Shown here one piece after another: positions 28,401 through 36,543 of a stretch of 64,000 bases of DNA. How positions within the stretch are numbered: the first letter of the stretch is position 1; each line of letters opens with the position of its first letter. The translations under genes were made by a program, and so were the position numbers. The notes under the pieces are model-generated. The model was not told the origin of the DNA, searched no databases, and worked only from the letters and a program-made list of their open reading frames with translations. The stretch spans positions 88,950-152,949 of the forward strand of contig JANWVY010000010.1 of the NCBI GenBank assembly GCA_025056455.1, written 5' to 3'. Source of the stretch: Bryobacteraceae bacterium (lineage in GTDB: Bacteria; Acidobacteriota; Terriglobia; Bryobacterales; Bryobacteraceae).

Positions 28401-31400
28401 GACCGGAACGACTCTTCCGCCGCCAATTCTGCGGGTTCGCTTGCCCCGCGCGACCGGAGATATTTCACCACGCCCGTCTCCAAGGTCAAGGGATCGGTAT
28501 AGGAACCTTCCGCCACTTCGACTGTACCCGCCAGCATGAGGTCCCGACGCTGGCCCTCCAACAGGATTTGAGCGTCGGACACTGTTTTGAGCCCTTCCGG
28601 ATAGTTCAGATAAACTCCCGAGGCCTGAAGTTTGACCACCCCCTCCGCCAGTTCGCTCCCCGCCAAGCGAATTTGTCCGCTCCCTTCGAGCTGTCCCCCA
28701 TTCAAATCAGCCCGTAAGCTACGCAGTTCCACGCGGTCTCCCGTAAACTCGGCGCGCAGAGCGACATGTTCAGCCTCCAGTTGGGGCGCAAAAAGACTCA
28801 AGCGTCCCTCTTTCACCTCGAAGAAACCGGCAATCTTCGGCTCCGAACTCGTACCGTATCCCACCAGCCGCCAGCGCGAGGGACCTTGCACTCGCGCCTG
28901 GGTCAACCACGGCGACAGCACAGCTAGATCCATGTCGCCATCCGCTCGAATTGTGATCGCGCCCCGCTGCTTCAGCTCTCCTTCACCCCGCAGCACGATT
29001 CGCGTCTGAGGTCCGCTCCAAACGGCATGCTCAATGCGCACCTTGCCCTGAGCTAGCGAGAGGACCGATTCGCCCTGCTGCTCAAACCCGTAACGGTCTA
29101 CCTGGAAACGGAGTCTGGTGGCCTTGATCTGACCCGTGATGGCCTCAAGACGCAGCGCCGGCGCCTGAAAATACAGCTCGAAGTCGCCAGCGCCCGCCAG
29201 AGATTCGGCTACGCCAGGCAGGGCGCGCAGGTCCAACCCTTGCAACCGGGCCCTTAGCCAGGCCTCCTTTGACAAACCTCGAGACACCGGCAGCGAGGAA
29301 GGCAGAAGCGCCAAGGGGACTTCCCCCTCTGCCCTCAACCTCGCTCCCTTCCAGCCAGCTACCAATTCCTCAAGACGAACTCCGCCCTCGGTAACACTTG
29401 CCAAAAACCGCTCAATCTCAACAGGCCCGAGCTGTCTGGCATCCACGCCTCCGCCCTCCCAGCGCGCCTCGAGCTGGGGCATCATTCGTTCCAAGGATCC
29501 GGAGATAGTCCCTGAGACCTTCATCCGGCCACGAGCCTGGTAGGTTGTGTCGATTGCGGCCAGCGTTGGCAACTTTTCAACGTTCAGGTCCACGTCCACT
29601 TGAATGGAGCCCGGAGCCGAGCTCGACTTCCAAGGAAGCTGCCCCTGAACTCGAACCGTGGAGTCGCCCCAGCGTAAGGCCGCAGGCGCGAGCTGGATCC
29701 GGCCATCAGACCATGAGGCGCTCAGAATCCCCTCATTGCGAAGACTCTCGCCGCGAACGTTCGCTTCCAAACGAGAAATCTCCAAACTCGCGCGACCTTG
29801 GTCCCAACGTGCGAGCTCCAACCAGCCCCGCACGACCGCGTCCAACTCACCCACCACCGGAAATTCGTCAGCGAGCGGAAGCCGGTCAAGCTTCATCGGG
29901 CGCAAGCGAACTTCAAACTCCGTCGCAAACGGCGACTCCAAGCTCGACACGCTCGTTGCTTGCGCACCCAAAGCCGGCACCTCTGCCCGCAACTCCAGTT
30001 TCCGGGACTGGATGGCGGCCGCTAGTTTTGCCTCGCCGAGTTCCCGCCCGCTGATGCGCAACTCGTCGACTTCGACCGCGGCGTCAAGCCGCGGATCCTC
30101 CACCGCCCCACCACCCGAAAGCCTGAGGTTCACCAGTGCTGCCACCCGGGTCTGATCTGGCAGGGTCAACGAGTGGAGCGCCAAGTCCTTGCCCTCTGCC
30201 TGAAGCTGGAAGATTCGCTGCGCCACGTTGTAAGAAGCTGTCGCCTCAAGTCCGCCTGCGGGAGCCACGCCGGGGGATTGTTGCAGCGAGAATTTCTTCA
30301 CACTCACCACGCCCCGGTCCCAATGGGCATGGAGCTCAAGCGATCCGAAGGACTGACCGTAGGCCACTAGTTCGCTAGCTGTGGCATGCAGCGAGACTTG
30401 CGGCGCCTTCCACGGCCCAAACAGCGCAAATTGCGCAGACCAGACCCCTGATAGCGGAATTTGCTGCCCGGCCCCTTCGAGCAAGCCCGCTAAGGAGCTT
30501 GGAAGCAGTTCTCCCTGAAGCTGAACCACCGGCTCGCCAGCGAGGCGTTCCATCTGGCCGCCGAAGCTTAACTTTTGCCCCGCCCAGCTCACCTCCGCTC
30601 GGGGCATCTCGATTTTCTCTTTCGCGAGCTTGAGCTGGCCACGCGCCTGCGCCCCCGAATACTGGTTCCAACCGATCTCACTGGCCTCCCAATCCACCGA
30701 AAGCAGAGGATGCACGAGCGATCCTGACAAAAGGCCGCGCGCGGCAATCCTGCCTTCAATCTTTGGCGCCGGCTGGGGCAGCAAGCCTTTCTCTGCGGCG
30801 GCTTGCAGCAAACGGTCTAGCTTCTCTGCGTTCAATTCAATTTCGCCCCGGCATTCTGTCCCGCTGGCGATCGAAATCCGGCCGCTCGCTTCAAGCGATG
30901 CAAACCGGAGGGTCGGGATCTGAATCGAAATGGCGTCCGGCGTTAGGGATGCTTGAATTGCCGCGGAAAGCGGAAGCGCGCGCTTGCGTGGCGGATTTTC
31001 CACCGGCTTGAGAACCGCTTGGAGTTCCGCTCGAGCTTGGCGGTAGTTGAAGCCCGGCCAGCGGGCCGTGACGACGGCCGAGGCCGTGCTGGCCAGCCGA
31101 AGCGGCCAGCCCGCTCTCTGGCTGATGGCTTCGAGCTTGGCCTGCGAAAAACGGGCTACTGCACGGCTGTTGCCTTCTCCTAGCGCTAAATCCAAGACAA
31201 CGTCTGCCTGCCCTAGTGGGCTCCGGATCTGAAGCGGCTCTACCCGCAGACGGCGTGTTTTTCCGTCCAAGAAAAACTCGGAGTTTAAGCTTGCTGGCCA
31301 TCCAAAGGCCGCGAACTCCGCGGACGAAATCCGGCCGCGCACCACGAGTTCATGAACTGGCCCCGATACTTGGAAGTTCGCATCCAAGCCCCCTTTCCAT

Positions 31401-32191
31401 CCCTGGAAACCAGCGAATAAACCTATGGCGGCAAGCTCCAGTCGGGTCTCCGCTGTCAGTTTGAGCGTCGTCGGGCTGCGCAAACTGATCTCGCCCCTTG
31501 CCTGAACGTTCGACTGGCCGCTTGAAAACGCCGCATGCTGGATCGCTAAGGAATCTGCCCGCTGCCAGATCCGGCCTTCCGCACGCCAGGGTAAGATCTG
31601 GCCGCCCGCAACGGCTTCACCCTGCCCGGCGATCCATTCAATCGCATGCGTCCCCGCCGCGAGATCCCCGCGAATGGCTAGGTGTATCCTCTGCGCCGCA
31701 ACACGGACTCTCGCGCGCAGGTCTTCATAAATCAGCGATAGATCTGTAAACTCGCCCGTTTGAATCAGGAAGTCCCACGAAGATGTCGCGTCGCTTTCCG
31801 GCAGCCTGGGAAGGTTGTTGCGCCCGTTTGCCTCAATCCGCACCTGAAGCGCTGCCCCCTCCACCTCGAGTTGCGAAAGCTGCAACTTGCCGCGCAACAG
31901 CGCCGCAGGTTTCACACGCAGGAAAACTCGACGCGCCTTCAGAAAAGGAACCTGGCTTTCGCCGCCCTTGGATGCCGCTTCGAGATCTGCCATCCAAACC
32001 GACCGCGCGGGCAGGTTGTAATGCAGCACAAAGCGGGACTCAATGCCTTGACTCCGCAGCCAGGCTTGCAACTGGGCTGCTGTCCAGCGTTGCACACTAG
32101 GCGCATGGATGGCCCCCAGCCCCAAGAGAACCATCAGCGCAAAAGCGCTAGTTCGAACCAGCCACCGGCGCCGTGTCGAAAGTCCCGGCAA
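25427..32191 (-). CDS. Giant TamB-Omp85 fusion: inner-membrane-anchored AsmA/TamB module joined to five POTRA domains and an outer-membrane barrel
   Basis: 2254 residues in one uninterrupted frame. The TTG at 32191 follows GAGGG with six-base spacing. An N-terminal hydrophobic segment (about 12-30) is a signal anchor as in TamB. Residues about 40-1250 are long repetitive beta-strand sequence typical of the AsmA/TamB groove. Residues about 1255-1500 match the DUF490/TamB C-terminal domain (RNPVIVDNNLAQASLQANL, EEGGKLLLAERRYLIERGVI, SSDPPLAEEDIASLLVTGR). Five POTRA-like units follow (about 1515-1915), then an Omp85 barrel (about 1917-2254) with the IRGF motif at about 2149-2152 and a terminal Phe. 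TamA and TamB, or BamA, are normally separate proteins; here one chain could span inner membrane, periplasm and outer membrane. It likely moves or inserts lipids or outer-membrane proteins. A TPR gene precedes it by 18 bp. Confidence 0.92.
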   Translation of the reverse strand: MPGLSTRRRWLVRTSAFALMVLLGLGAIHAPSVQRWTAAQLQAWLRSQGIESRFVLHYNLPARSVWMADLEAASKGGESQVPFLKARRVFLRVKPAALLRGKLQLSQLEVEGAALQVRIEANGRNNLPRLPESDATSSWDFLIQTGEFTDLSLIYEDLRARVRVAAQRIHLAIRGDLAAGTHAIEWIAGQGEAVAGGQILPWRAEGRIWQRADSLAIQHAAFSSGQSNVQARGEISLRSPTTLKLTAETRLELAAIGLFAGFQGWKGGLDANFQVSGPVHELVVRGRISSAEFAAFGWPASLNSEFFLDGKTRRLRVEPLQIRSPLGQADVVLDLALGEGNSRAVARFSQAKLEAISQRAGWPLRLASTASAVVTARWPGFNYRQARAELQAVLKPVENPPRKRALPLSAAIQASLTPDAISIQIPTLRFASLEASGRISIASGTECRGEIELNAEKLDRLLQAAAEKGLLPQPAPKIEGRIAARGLLSGSLVHPLLSVDWEASEIGWNQYSGAQARGQLKLAKEKIEMPRAEVSWAGQKLSFGGQMERLAGEPVVQLQGELLPSSLAGLLEGAGQQIPLSGVWSAQFALFGPWKAPQVSLHATASELVAYGQSFGSLELHAHWDRGVVSVKKFSLQQSPGVAPAGGLEATASYNVAQRIFQLQAEGKDLALHSLTLPDQTRVAALVNLRLSGGGAVEDPRLDAAVEVDELRISGRELGEAKLAAAIQSRKLELRAEVPALGAQATSVSSLESPFATEFEVRLRPMKLDRLPLADEFPVVGELDAVVRGWLELARWDQGRASLEISRLEANVRGESLRNEGILSASWSDGRIQLAPAALRWGDSTVRVQGQLPWKSSSAPGSIQVDVDLNVEKLPTLAAIDTTYQARGRMKVSGTISGSLERMMPQLEARWEGGGVDARQLGPVEIERFLASVTEGGVRLEELVAGWKGARLRAEGEVPLALLPSSLPVSRGLSKEAWLRARLQGLDLRALPGVAESLAGAGDFELYFQAPALRLEAITGQIKATRLRFQVDRYGFEQQGESVLSLAQGKVRIEHAVWSGPQTRIVLRGEGELKQRGAITIRADGDMDLAVLSPWLTQARVQGPSRWRLVGYGTSSEPKIAGFFEVKEGRLSLFAPQLEAEHVALRAEFTGDRVELRSLRADLNGGQLEGSGQIRLAGSELAEGVVKLQASGVYLNYPEGLKTVSDAQILLEGQRRDLMLAGTVEVAEGSYTDPLTLETGVVKYLRSRGASEPAELAAEESFRSRLKFDLRLVTRNPVIVDNNLAQASLQANLRLVGSLQNPALTGRLEVEEGGKLLLAERRYLIERGVITFADERRLEPLLDLSARTKVNRHEIQLLVQGGLRERLTTTFSSDPPLAEEDIASLLVTGRTLEEARGAGATVAKEQALSLLAGSVGGTLSSRVQRATGISQFRVEPGLIAPESNPTARLTIGQDLARGLSFVYSMNLTDSRDQIYVAQWETFRNFVTRGVRQSDASFRLEFNHDIRLGGPPAAQTNAERMRRVVGQLRLTGEPVFTEREVWKKLRVKTGRRYDFFILRNGVERLEKSYAARGLLEAQVRVSRQVGEKQVDLDVLVHPGPVVRFVFEGWQPPAQLREELQSIWRRGVFDTQRLDEAARLIRRRLAAEGFVQAVVTTSILASSDAEKQVRFEVTPGSPYRELRVSLEGASETETSQFRPLFESQKLGFLAFLEPEKLRGLVESFYRERGYRQVRVSEPEARLEADAQLVKMSVKVDPGPLARIGDIVFRGYSALEEKTLRAALPFTTGTVLTARLQEAAVENLRNLYGSKGYLDSDVRLELVPGEKPDELRLAFEIQEGLPSRIAEIEVRGNSRVSENLIRSQLPFQPGDAVVVDLIGRARRDLYATGAFALVEIERQEMEGGAGFKPVRLVVRVREVPAWDLRYGAYFDTERGPGGIADFSNRNSLGQARVLGFRGRYDADLHEGRLYFSQPLLKQLPLKTVAATFFRRELQPAFRTDRIGFSLQQESRLRGNYLLSLGYRLEQAETVDRVPDPILGALDPIVTRIAPLAFTFTRDTRDDYLDATRGSLVSHAFEYAPAFLGSQLRYTKYYGQYFQFVPLTKPVGAPLLGGPLRSRWVYAGAVRLGLARGLGGQTLIPSERFFAGGGTTIRGFAQNSIGPVDFAGGPRGGDAVFVTNQELRFPIYKLFEGVGFADLGNVYPSISEFRLSNLRKAAGVGLRIRTPYFLLRFDYGFKLDRRPGEGLGRLFFSIGQAF

Positions 32192-32209
32192 ATAAAACCC
32201 TCACCGCCG

Positions 32210-32827
32210 TCAGCGCACCGAGCGAAGGACGGATTGTACTTTTGCCGCTTCCGGCGCTGTCGGAGCAAGCTTCAAAAAGGTGTCAAAGTGCGCCACCATG
32301 CGGTCCGGCCGCTTCAATCCGTTGTACGCCATGCCCGCATAGTAGTGGGCGTAGGCATTGCGGGGATCGCGGGCGAGCGTGGCCTCGAATTGTCGGGCCG
32401 CGTTGGAAAAATCTCGCCGGGCTAAAAAAAGCAGCCCCCTTGTGTAAGCCAGATCCTTGTGCTCGGAATTGATCCGGGCCGCCTCCTGAATTTGACGCTC
32501 CGCCGGCGCGAACTCCTTCTGCGCGATGAGAGCTTGGGCCTGCCCTAGCTTGATGTCCGCCAAGTTGGCGTCTGGTTTCTCGGTCGCCAGATCGAACGCT
32601 CGCAAGGCCTCCGCCGGGCGTTGCAGCTTCACTAGCGTCAAGCCCAAGTAGTAGGGAGCCCGCCAGTCCTCTGGTTCCGCCTCCATCGCCGCCCGCAGGG
32701 ATTTCTCCGCTTCGGCGTAATCGTGAGCTTCATATTGTTCAATGCCTTTGGAGGCAGCCGCCTCCTGCCCCCAAACACTCGCGGCCAAAAACAAAAGCGT
32801 GGTGACTTGAGCAAGATTCTTTTTCAT
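32210..32827 (-). CDS. Periplasmic TPR protein upstream of the TamB-Omp85 fusion
   Basis: 205 residues with a signal peptide (MKKNLAQVTTLLFLAASVWG) and AGGGG five bases before the ATG. The rest is four to five TPR-like helical pairs: IEQYEAHDYAEAEKSLRAAME, WRAPYYLGLTLVKLQRPAEAL, LAYTRGLLFLARRDFSNAARQF and YAHYYAGMAYNGLKRPDRMV. No lipobox is present. It ends 18 bp before the fusion gene, in the same direction, so they are probably co-transcribed. TPR proteins bind Omp85 POTRA domains in other systems (BamD), so an accessory role in the same machine is likely by analogy only. Confidence 0.8.
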   Translation of the reverse strand: MKKNLAQVTTLLFLAASVWGQEAAASKGIEQYEAHDYAEAEKSLRAAMEAEPEDWRAPYYLGLTLVKLQRPAEALRAFDLATEKPDANLADIKLGQAQALIAQKEFAPAERQIQEAARINSEHKDLAYTRGLLFLARRDFSNAARQFEATLARDPRNAYAHYYAGMAYNGLKRPDRMVAHFDTFLKLAPTAPEAAKVQSVLRSVR

Positions 32828-32995
32828 CGTATCCCCTGTCGCCCATCCTCACGCCCCGAAGCATTTTTCATTATTGTGACGCAATTAAATCAAGGTAGGG
32901 TACAACTCTCCATTAGGGAAGCCACTGCCTCCCGCGGGGATGGTGGAGAAGGACCACCTCGGTGGAACTCGAAATGACACCACGCCAGCCGGCGA

Positions 32996-34345
32996 CTAGC
33001 GCTCACCTAACTTCGGAATTCGCCAGCGCTTACGGAGCAGACCCGCTTCAAACGCGCCAATTGTTGGGGGACTGCCCCAACACCTTCCGTCAAAATCCGG
33101 AACGTCCAAACCCAGCTCTCGCCCTGCCCCTCGCACCGGACTGCTAAGAGGTACGTGGAAATCCCCCCCTTCGAGATCGACAAATCCCGGATGCTTTTGA
33201 ATCAGCGATCCCGTTTCGGCGGGAATGCCTCCCCCTAAGCTTGGCCCTCGCCAGTCGCTCCCCTGGTCCATGGCATACCAGAGATTGGAGCCAAAAACGA
33301 AGGTTTCAGGGGCCGTGCCCGCGCCAACATTGACAATGGCTCGCAGGTCAGATTGGCGCATCACAACCACGTTATTTACAAACGATCCTTTTCGAGAAGG
33401 CGTAAACCTCGGCCCGGTCGTCTCTTGAAGGATTCGCGCCACCCAGGTCTTCGGCTCGATCACCGTGTTCTGAGCAAACACGCACTCATCGCAACCGACA
33501 TAGGCAATGCTGGCGCCCCCCATCGCCCCGTTGCGAAGAAATACGTTACCAATTACGCGGATCCGGGCCGCCTCGTAAGGAGCATCGAGAGGACGGAAGA
33601 ACTCCAAGCCCGTTGAGCCACCCGCATTTACCGCACGACCGGGAACATCGGCAAAGATGTTGGCGTGGATCAGAATGTCGGAACTGCCGCCTTTGGCCTG
33701 AACTCCATTTGCAACCGCATCGTGAAAGTAATTCCCAGCGATATAGCCGTGGTGGCAACCCACCATATCGATCAGTTCGCCGCGGTTACATCCGTACAGC
33801 TCGCTGTCCAGCACGAAGAAATGATCCACCCCCGAAAGCTTGATGCAATCGTTGTTGCCCCCAGACCCAGCCCCAGCAACGGTGAGTCTTCGAAGAACCA
33901 CATGTTCACTGGGAGTGTCGTAGGTGCCCCCATCGTCGATATTAATTCCATGCACTGGCGCGCCGCGCAAAGTGAAGCCTTCAATCACGATGTAACGGAT
34001 TTCTTTGCCGGTCAGGATGGTCGAGTTAGTGGTTGTCTGAAGAACGACGTCACCGGCCGCGACAAGAGCGATGGGCCGGTTTGGCTCGCCCTGTAAGTTG
34101 CTCAACGTAATGCTACCTGTGTACACACCAGCGTGCACGAAAATTCTTGTGCCGGGGCGCGCATGGGGAATGGCGCTGCGAATCGAATCAAACGGAGCTT
34201 CGGCGGAACCATCACCCGTGGGTTGTCCGCGCGTGCTGACATGCAGCGTCCGCTCATAAATGACTCCGACGTCAAAAGGTTCCGGCGCTCCCTGGCCATG
34301 CAACAGGCCGGCGGCCAAGCCTAAGATCCAAACCCCAACCCTCAT
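32996..34345 (-). CDS. Secreted right-handed parallel beta-helix protein
   Basis: 449 residues with a signal peptide (MRVGVWILGLAAGLLHGQ). The body follows the pectate-lyase/NosD-like beta-helix pattern: HVSTRGQPTGDGSAEAPFDSI at the start, then repeats such as YIVIEGFTLRG, HVVLRRLTVAG, HFFVLDSELYG, GYIAGNYFHD, ILIHANIFADV and RVIGNVFLRNG. It ends with GAFEAGLL, a common end of this family. A polysaccharide-lyase or binding role is likely, but no catalytic residues can be assigned. The gene stands alone: upstream lies the divergent M48 peptidase, downstream the TPR gene after a 168-bp gap in which I see nothing certain. Confidence 0.75.
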   Translation of the reverse strand: MRVGVWILGLAAGLLHGQGAPEPFDVGVIYERTLHVSTRGQPTGDGSAEAPFDSIRSAIPHARPGTRIFVHAGVYTGSITLSNLQGEPNRPIALVAAGDVVLQTTTNSTILTGKEIRYIVIEGFTLRGAPVHGINIDDGGTYDTPSEHVVLRRLTVAGAGSGGNNDCIKLSGVDHFFVLDSELYGCNRGELIDMVGCHHGYIAGNYFHDAVANGVQAKGGSSDILIHANIFADVPGRAVNAGGSTGLEFFRPLDAPYEAARIRVIGNVFLRNGAMGGASIAYVGCDECVFAQNTVIEPKTWVARILQETTGPRFTPSRKGSFVNNVVVMRQSDLRAIVNVGAGTAPETFVFGSNLWYAMDQGSDWRGPSLGGGIPAETGSLIQKHPGFVDLEGGDFHVPLSSPVRGAGRELGLDVPDFDGRCWGSPPTIGAFEAGLLRKRWRIPKLGER

Positions 34346-34485
34346 CCCGAAATCCTCCCTCTTGCTTGCTTCGTGACTTAGTCTATCAAGGGATCTGGCG
34401 ACTCACGGCTGTCGGCAATCCTGCTTCATGCTCTTACAGCCAACTTTTTCCAGCAAATGTGGCAATCTAAAAAAGTCTGGAGTTC

Positions 34486-34493
34486 AAGGAGGG
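34486..34493 (+). promoter_or_regulatory. Strong ribosome binding site for the M48 peptidase
   Basis: AAGGAGGG lies three bases before the ATG at 34497. It shows that the protein starts MCGMLTFSLVLA, a signal peptide, rather than at the upstream ATG at 34428. Confidence 0.8.
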
Positions 34494-34496
34494 CGC

Positions 34497-36395
34497 ATGT
34501 GCGGTATGCTGACGTTCAGCCTTGTACTTGCCTCAACCCCATGGGTTTCGGCGCAAGTCCTGAAATTGAATGACAAACAGGAGGCCGAAGTGGGCCGCTT
34601 GGCAGCCGCCCAGTTGGAATCGGAACAGCCCCTGTTCCTAGACGCCAAAACCAACGACTACGTCCAGAGCCTAGCGATCCGTCTCGGCCGGCACTCTGGA
34701 AGGCCCGGTCTTCGCTATACGGCTCGCATCCTTCAAAGCGATGACGTCCATGCGCTGGCGCTGCCTGGCGGCTATATTTACGTGACCCGCGGCTTGATCG
34801 AAATGACGGCCAGCGAGGCTGAACTCGCAGGCGTGCTGGCACACGAAATTGGACACATCGCCGCCCGCCAGCACGCAACCAAAATACGTCGCGCGCAACT
34901 AGCTTCCCTCGGCGTTAGCTTCTTGGGCCCCTTGATGGGCGGCGGTATCCGCGTCGCTGCCGCTGTGCGCGGCGGAAAAACGGGCGCCCGGGGCTTGTTC
35001 ATGCGCTTCTCGAAAGCCGACGAGGCCGAGGCCGACCGCCTCGCCGCCAAAATCCTTTATGACGCCGGCTACGACCCAACCGCCATGCTATCGTTTCAAC
35101 GAAGGGTCACCAGCCTCAACGAAGACCAATCGAGTTTAGTCAGCAAATATATTTCTAGTCACCCCAGCTTTCAGGAACGCTCCGACCACATCCAGGATCT
35201 GATCGAATCGCTTCCCAAACGCAATGACTGGCGGGAGAACCGTGAGGAGTTTGCCGCCATCCAAAAACAGATCCAGGCGGTCAAGCCGCCAGCTTCAAAA
35301 TCCACCTCTGAAGCTGCACTGTCTCTCTTCGACTTAGCCGGTCCCGAAACCGACACTCCAGAAACACGTGCCCGCTATGTCGCCAGCCTCTTTGCACCAA
35401 TTTTTTACCAAGCCTTAGGACACGAACCTCGTTATGATTACATCACCAACTTCGACTTCGACGGCGATTGGATCGGCGATAACAACTGGGAAAATGCCGC
35501 TAAATCGAAGTATCCTCTCCAAGCTTGGGTCTATTACTCCGTCCGAGAAACCAGCACTCATTATTTCCTTCATTACGCCGTCTTCCATCCCAGAGATTAC
35601 AAAGGCGGAGTAGGAAAGGGAACATTGTTCAGCCGCGTCCTTCGTACCGGAGTAAAACCGGCCGCCAAAGTGGACCCGACAGGTCGCGCTCAGGAAATCG
35701 CTCTGGCTCATGAAAACGATCTCGAAGGTTGTCTCCTGGTGGTCGCGAAGAATGGTGACGATCCCCGGGATGGCCAAGTCGTCTTCCTTGAAACCCTCGC
35801 CCACAACAGCTTTCTCAAATATTTACCACCCGGCCAACACAAGGAAGGCTTCGGTAATTTTTCCCTGCAAGGCCGCCGCGTGAAACTGTACATCGAGCCT
35901 CGCGGTCATGGAATCGAGGCCTACGGACCGACCGAAGCGCAGCAAAAACATACACTTCTGGTTTATACGTTTCTCGGCCTAGCCGAAACTCCAAGCGAGG
36001 ATCTCACAAAAGCCACTGGGTATAATCTCGCTCCAATCGCCACTACGCTGTGGCCTGAAGCTCTTCGAGGCGTCACCCCAACTTACGCTGAAACGGAAGA
36101 CTACGGCCTGTTTTTGCTCGAAGAAGTAGGACCCGATGGAAAAGTTTTCGAACGCAAAATGAACCTCGGCCGAATCGGATCGGCCTTCCGGGGCAAAGTG
36201 GGTGGCGCGAATCTTGCCCGCCCTCCCTGGGCATGGTTTGATGGCAAAGATAAGAACCAGCCGCTTGGTGAGTGGTTTTTCGACCCCGCTCGAACTATCC
36301 GCCGGCATTTTGATCTACCCCCAGACTTCTCCGTTGCTTATCTCTATGCCTGGCCCCCCGAAACGGCCGCAGCGACAGCCACTCCCTCGCCCTAG
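34497..36395 (+). CDS. Secreted M48-family metallopeptidase with a long unknown C-terminal module
   Basis: 632 residues. After a signal peptide (about 1-18) comes an M48 domain: zinc site HEIGH within LAGVLAHEIGHIAARQHA (about residue 115) and a third ligand in ADEAEADRLAA (about residue 177), with an ISSHPSFQERSDHI element as in BepA/YfgC. Those enzymes cope with stalled outer-membrane protein assembly. The second half (about 290-632) is a separate module: YDYITNFDFDGDWIGDNNWE, then THYFLHYAVFHPRDYKGG, HENDLEGCLLVVAKNG and IEPRGHGIEAYGP. It vaguely resembles VPS62-like domains; I do not recognise it with certainty. It is divergent from the beta-helix gene. Confidence 0.8.
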   Translation: MCGMLTFSLVLASTPWVSAQVLKLNDKQEAEVGRLAAAQLESEQPLFLDAKTNDYVQSLAIRLGRHSGRPGLRYTARILQSDDVHALALPGGYIYVTRGLIEMTASEAELAGVLAHEIGHIAARQHATKIRRAQLASLGVSFLGPLMGGGIRVAAAVRGGKTGARGLFMRFSKADEAEADRLAAKILYDAGYDPTAMLSFQRRVTSLNEDQSSLVSKYISSHPSFQERSDHIQDLIESLPKRNDWRENREEFAAIQKQIQAVKPPASKSTSEAALSLFDLAGPETDTPETRARYVASLFAPIFYQALGHEPRYDYITNFDFDGDWIGDNNWENAAKSKYPLQAWVYYSVRETSTHYFLHYAVFHPRDYKGGVGKGTLFSRVLRTGVKPAAKVDPTGRAQEIALAHENDLEGCLLVVAKNGDDPRDGQVVFLETLAHNSFLKYLPPGQHKEGFGNFSLQGRRVKLYIEPRGHGIEAYGPTEAQQKHTLLVYTFLGLAETPSEDLTKATGYNLAPIATTLWPEALRGVTPTYAETEDYGLFLLEEVGPDGKVFERKMNLGRIGSAFRGKVGGANLARPPWAWFDGKDKNQPLGEWFFDPARTIRRHFDLPPDFSVAYLYAWPPETAAATATPSP

Positions 36396-36543
36396 ACCGG
36401 CTCTTGCTAGCTCGCCAGCTTGCTTTCGCGCTTACCGCAAGGCACTGCTCAAGCCCAACCGTCAGGTAATTGCGGTTGCGAGCCACCAACCCAACCCGCT
36501 CCACCATGGCGCCTCCCTGAATTTCCTATCATGGAAAAAGACA

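Noticed and set aside
31760..32425. Plus-strand frame of 221 codons
   Set aside because: Antisense across the start of the TamB-Omp85 fusion and the end of the TPR gene; no ribosome site and a highly basic composition.
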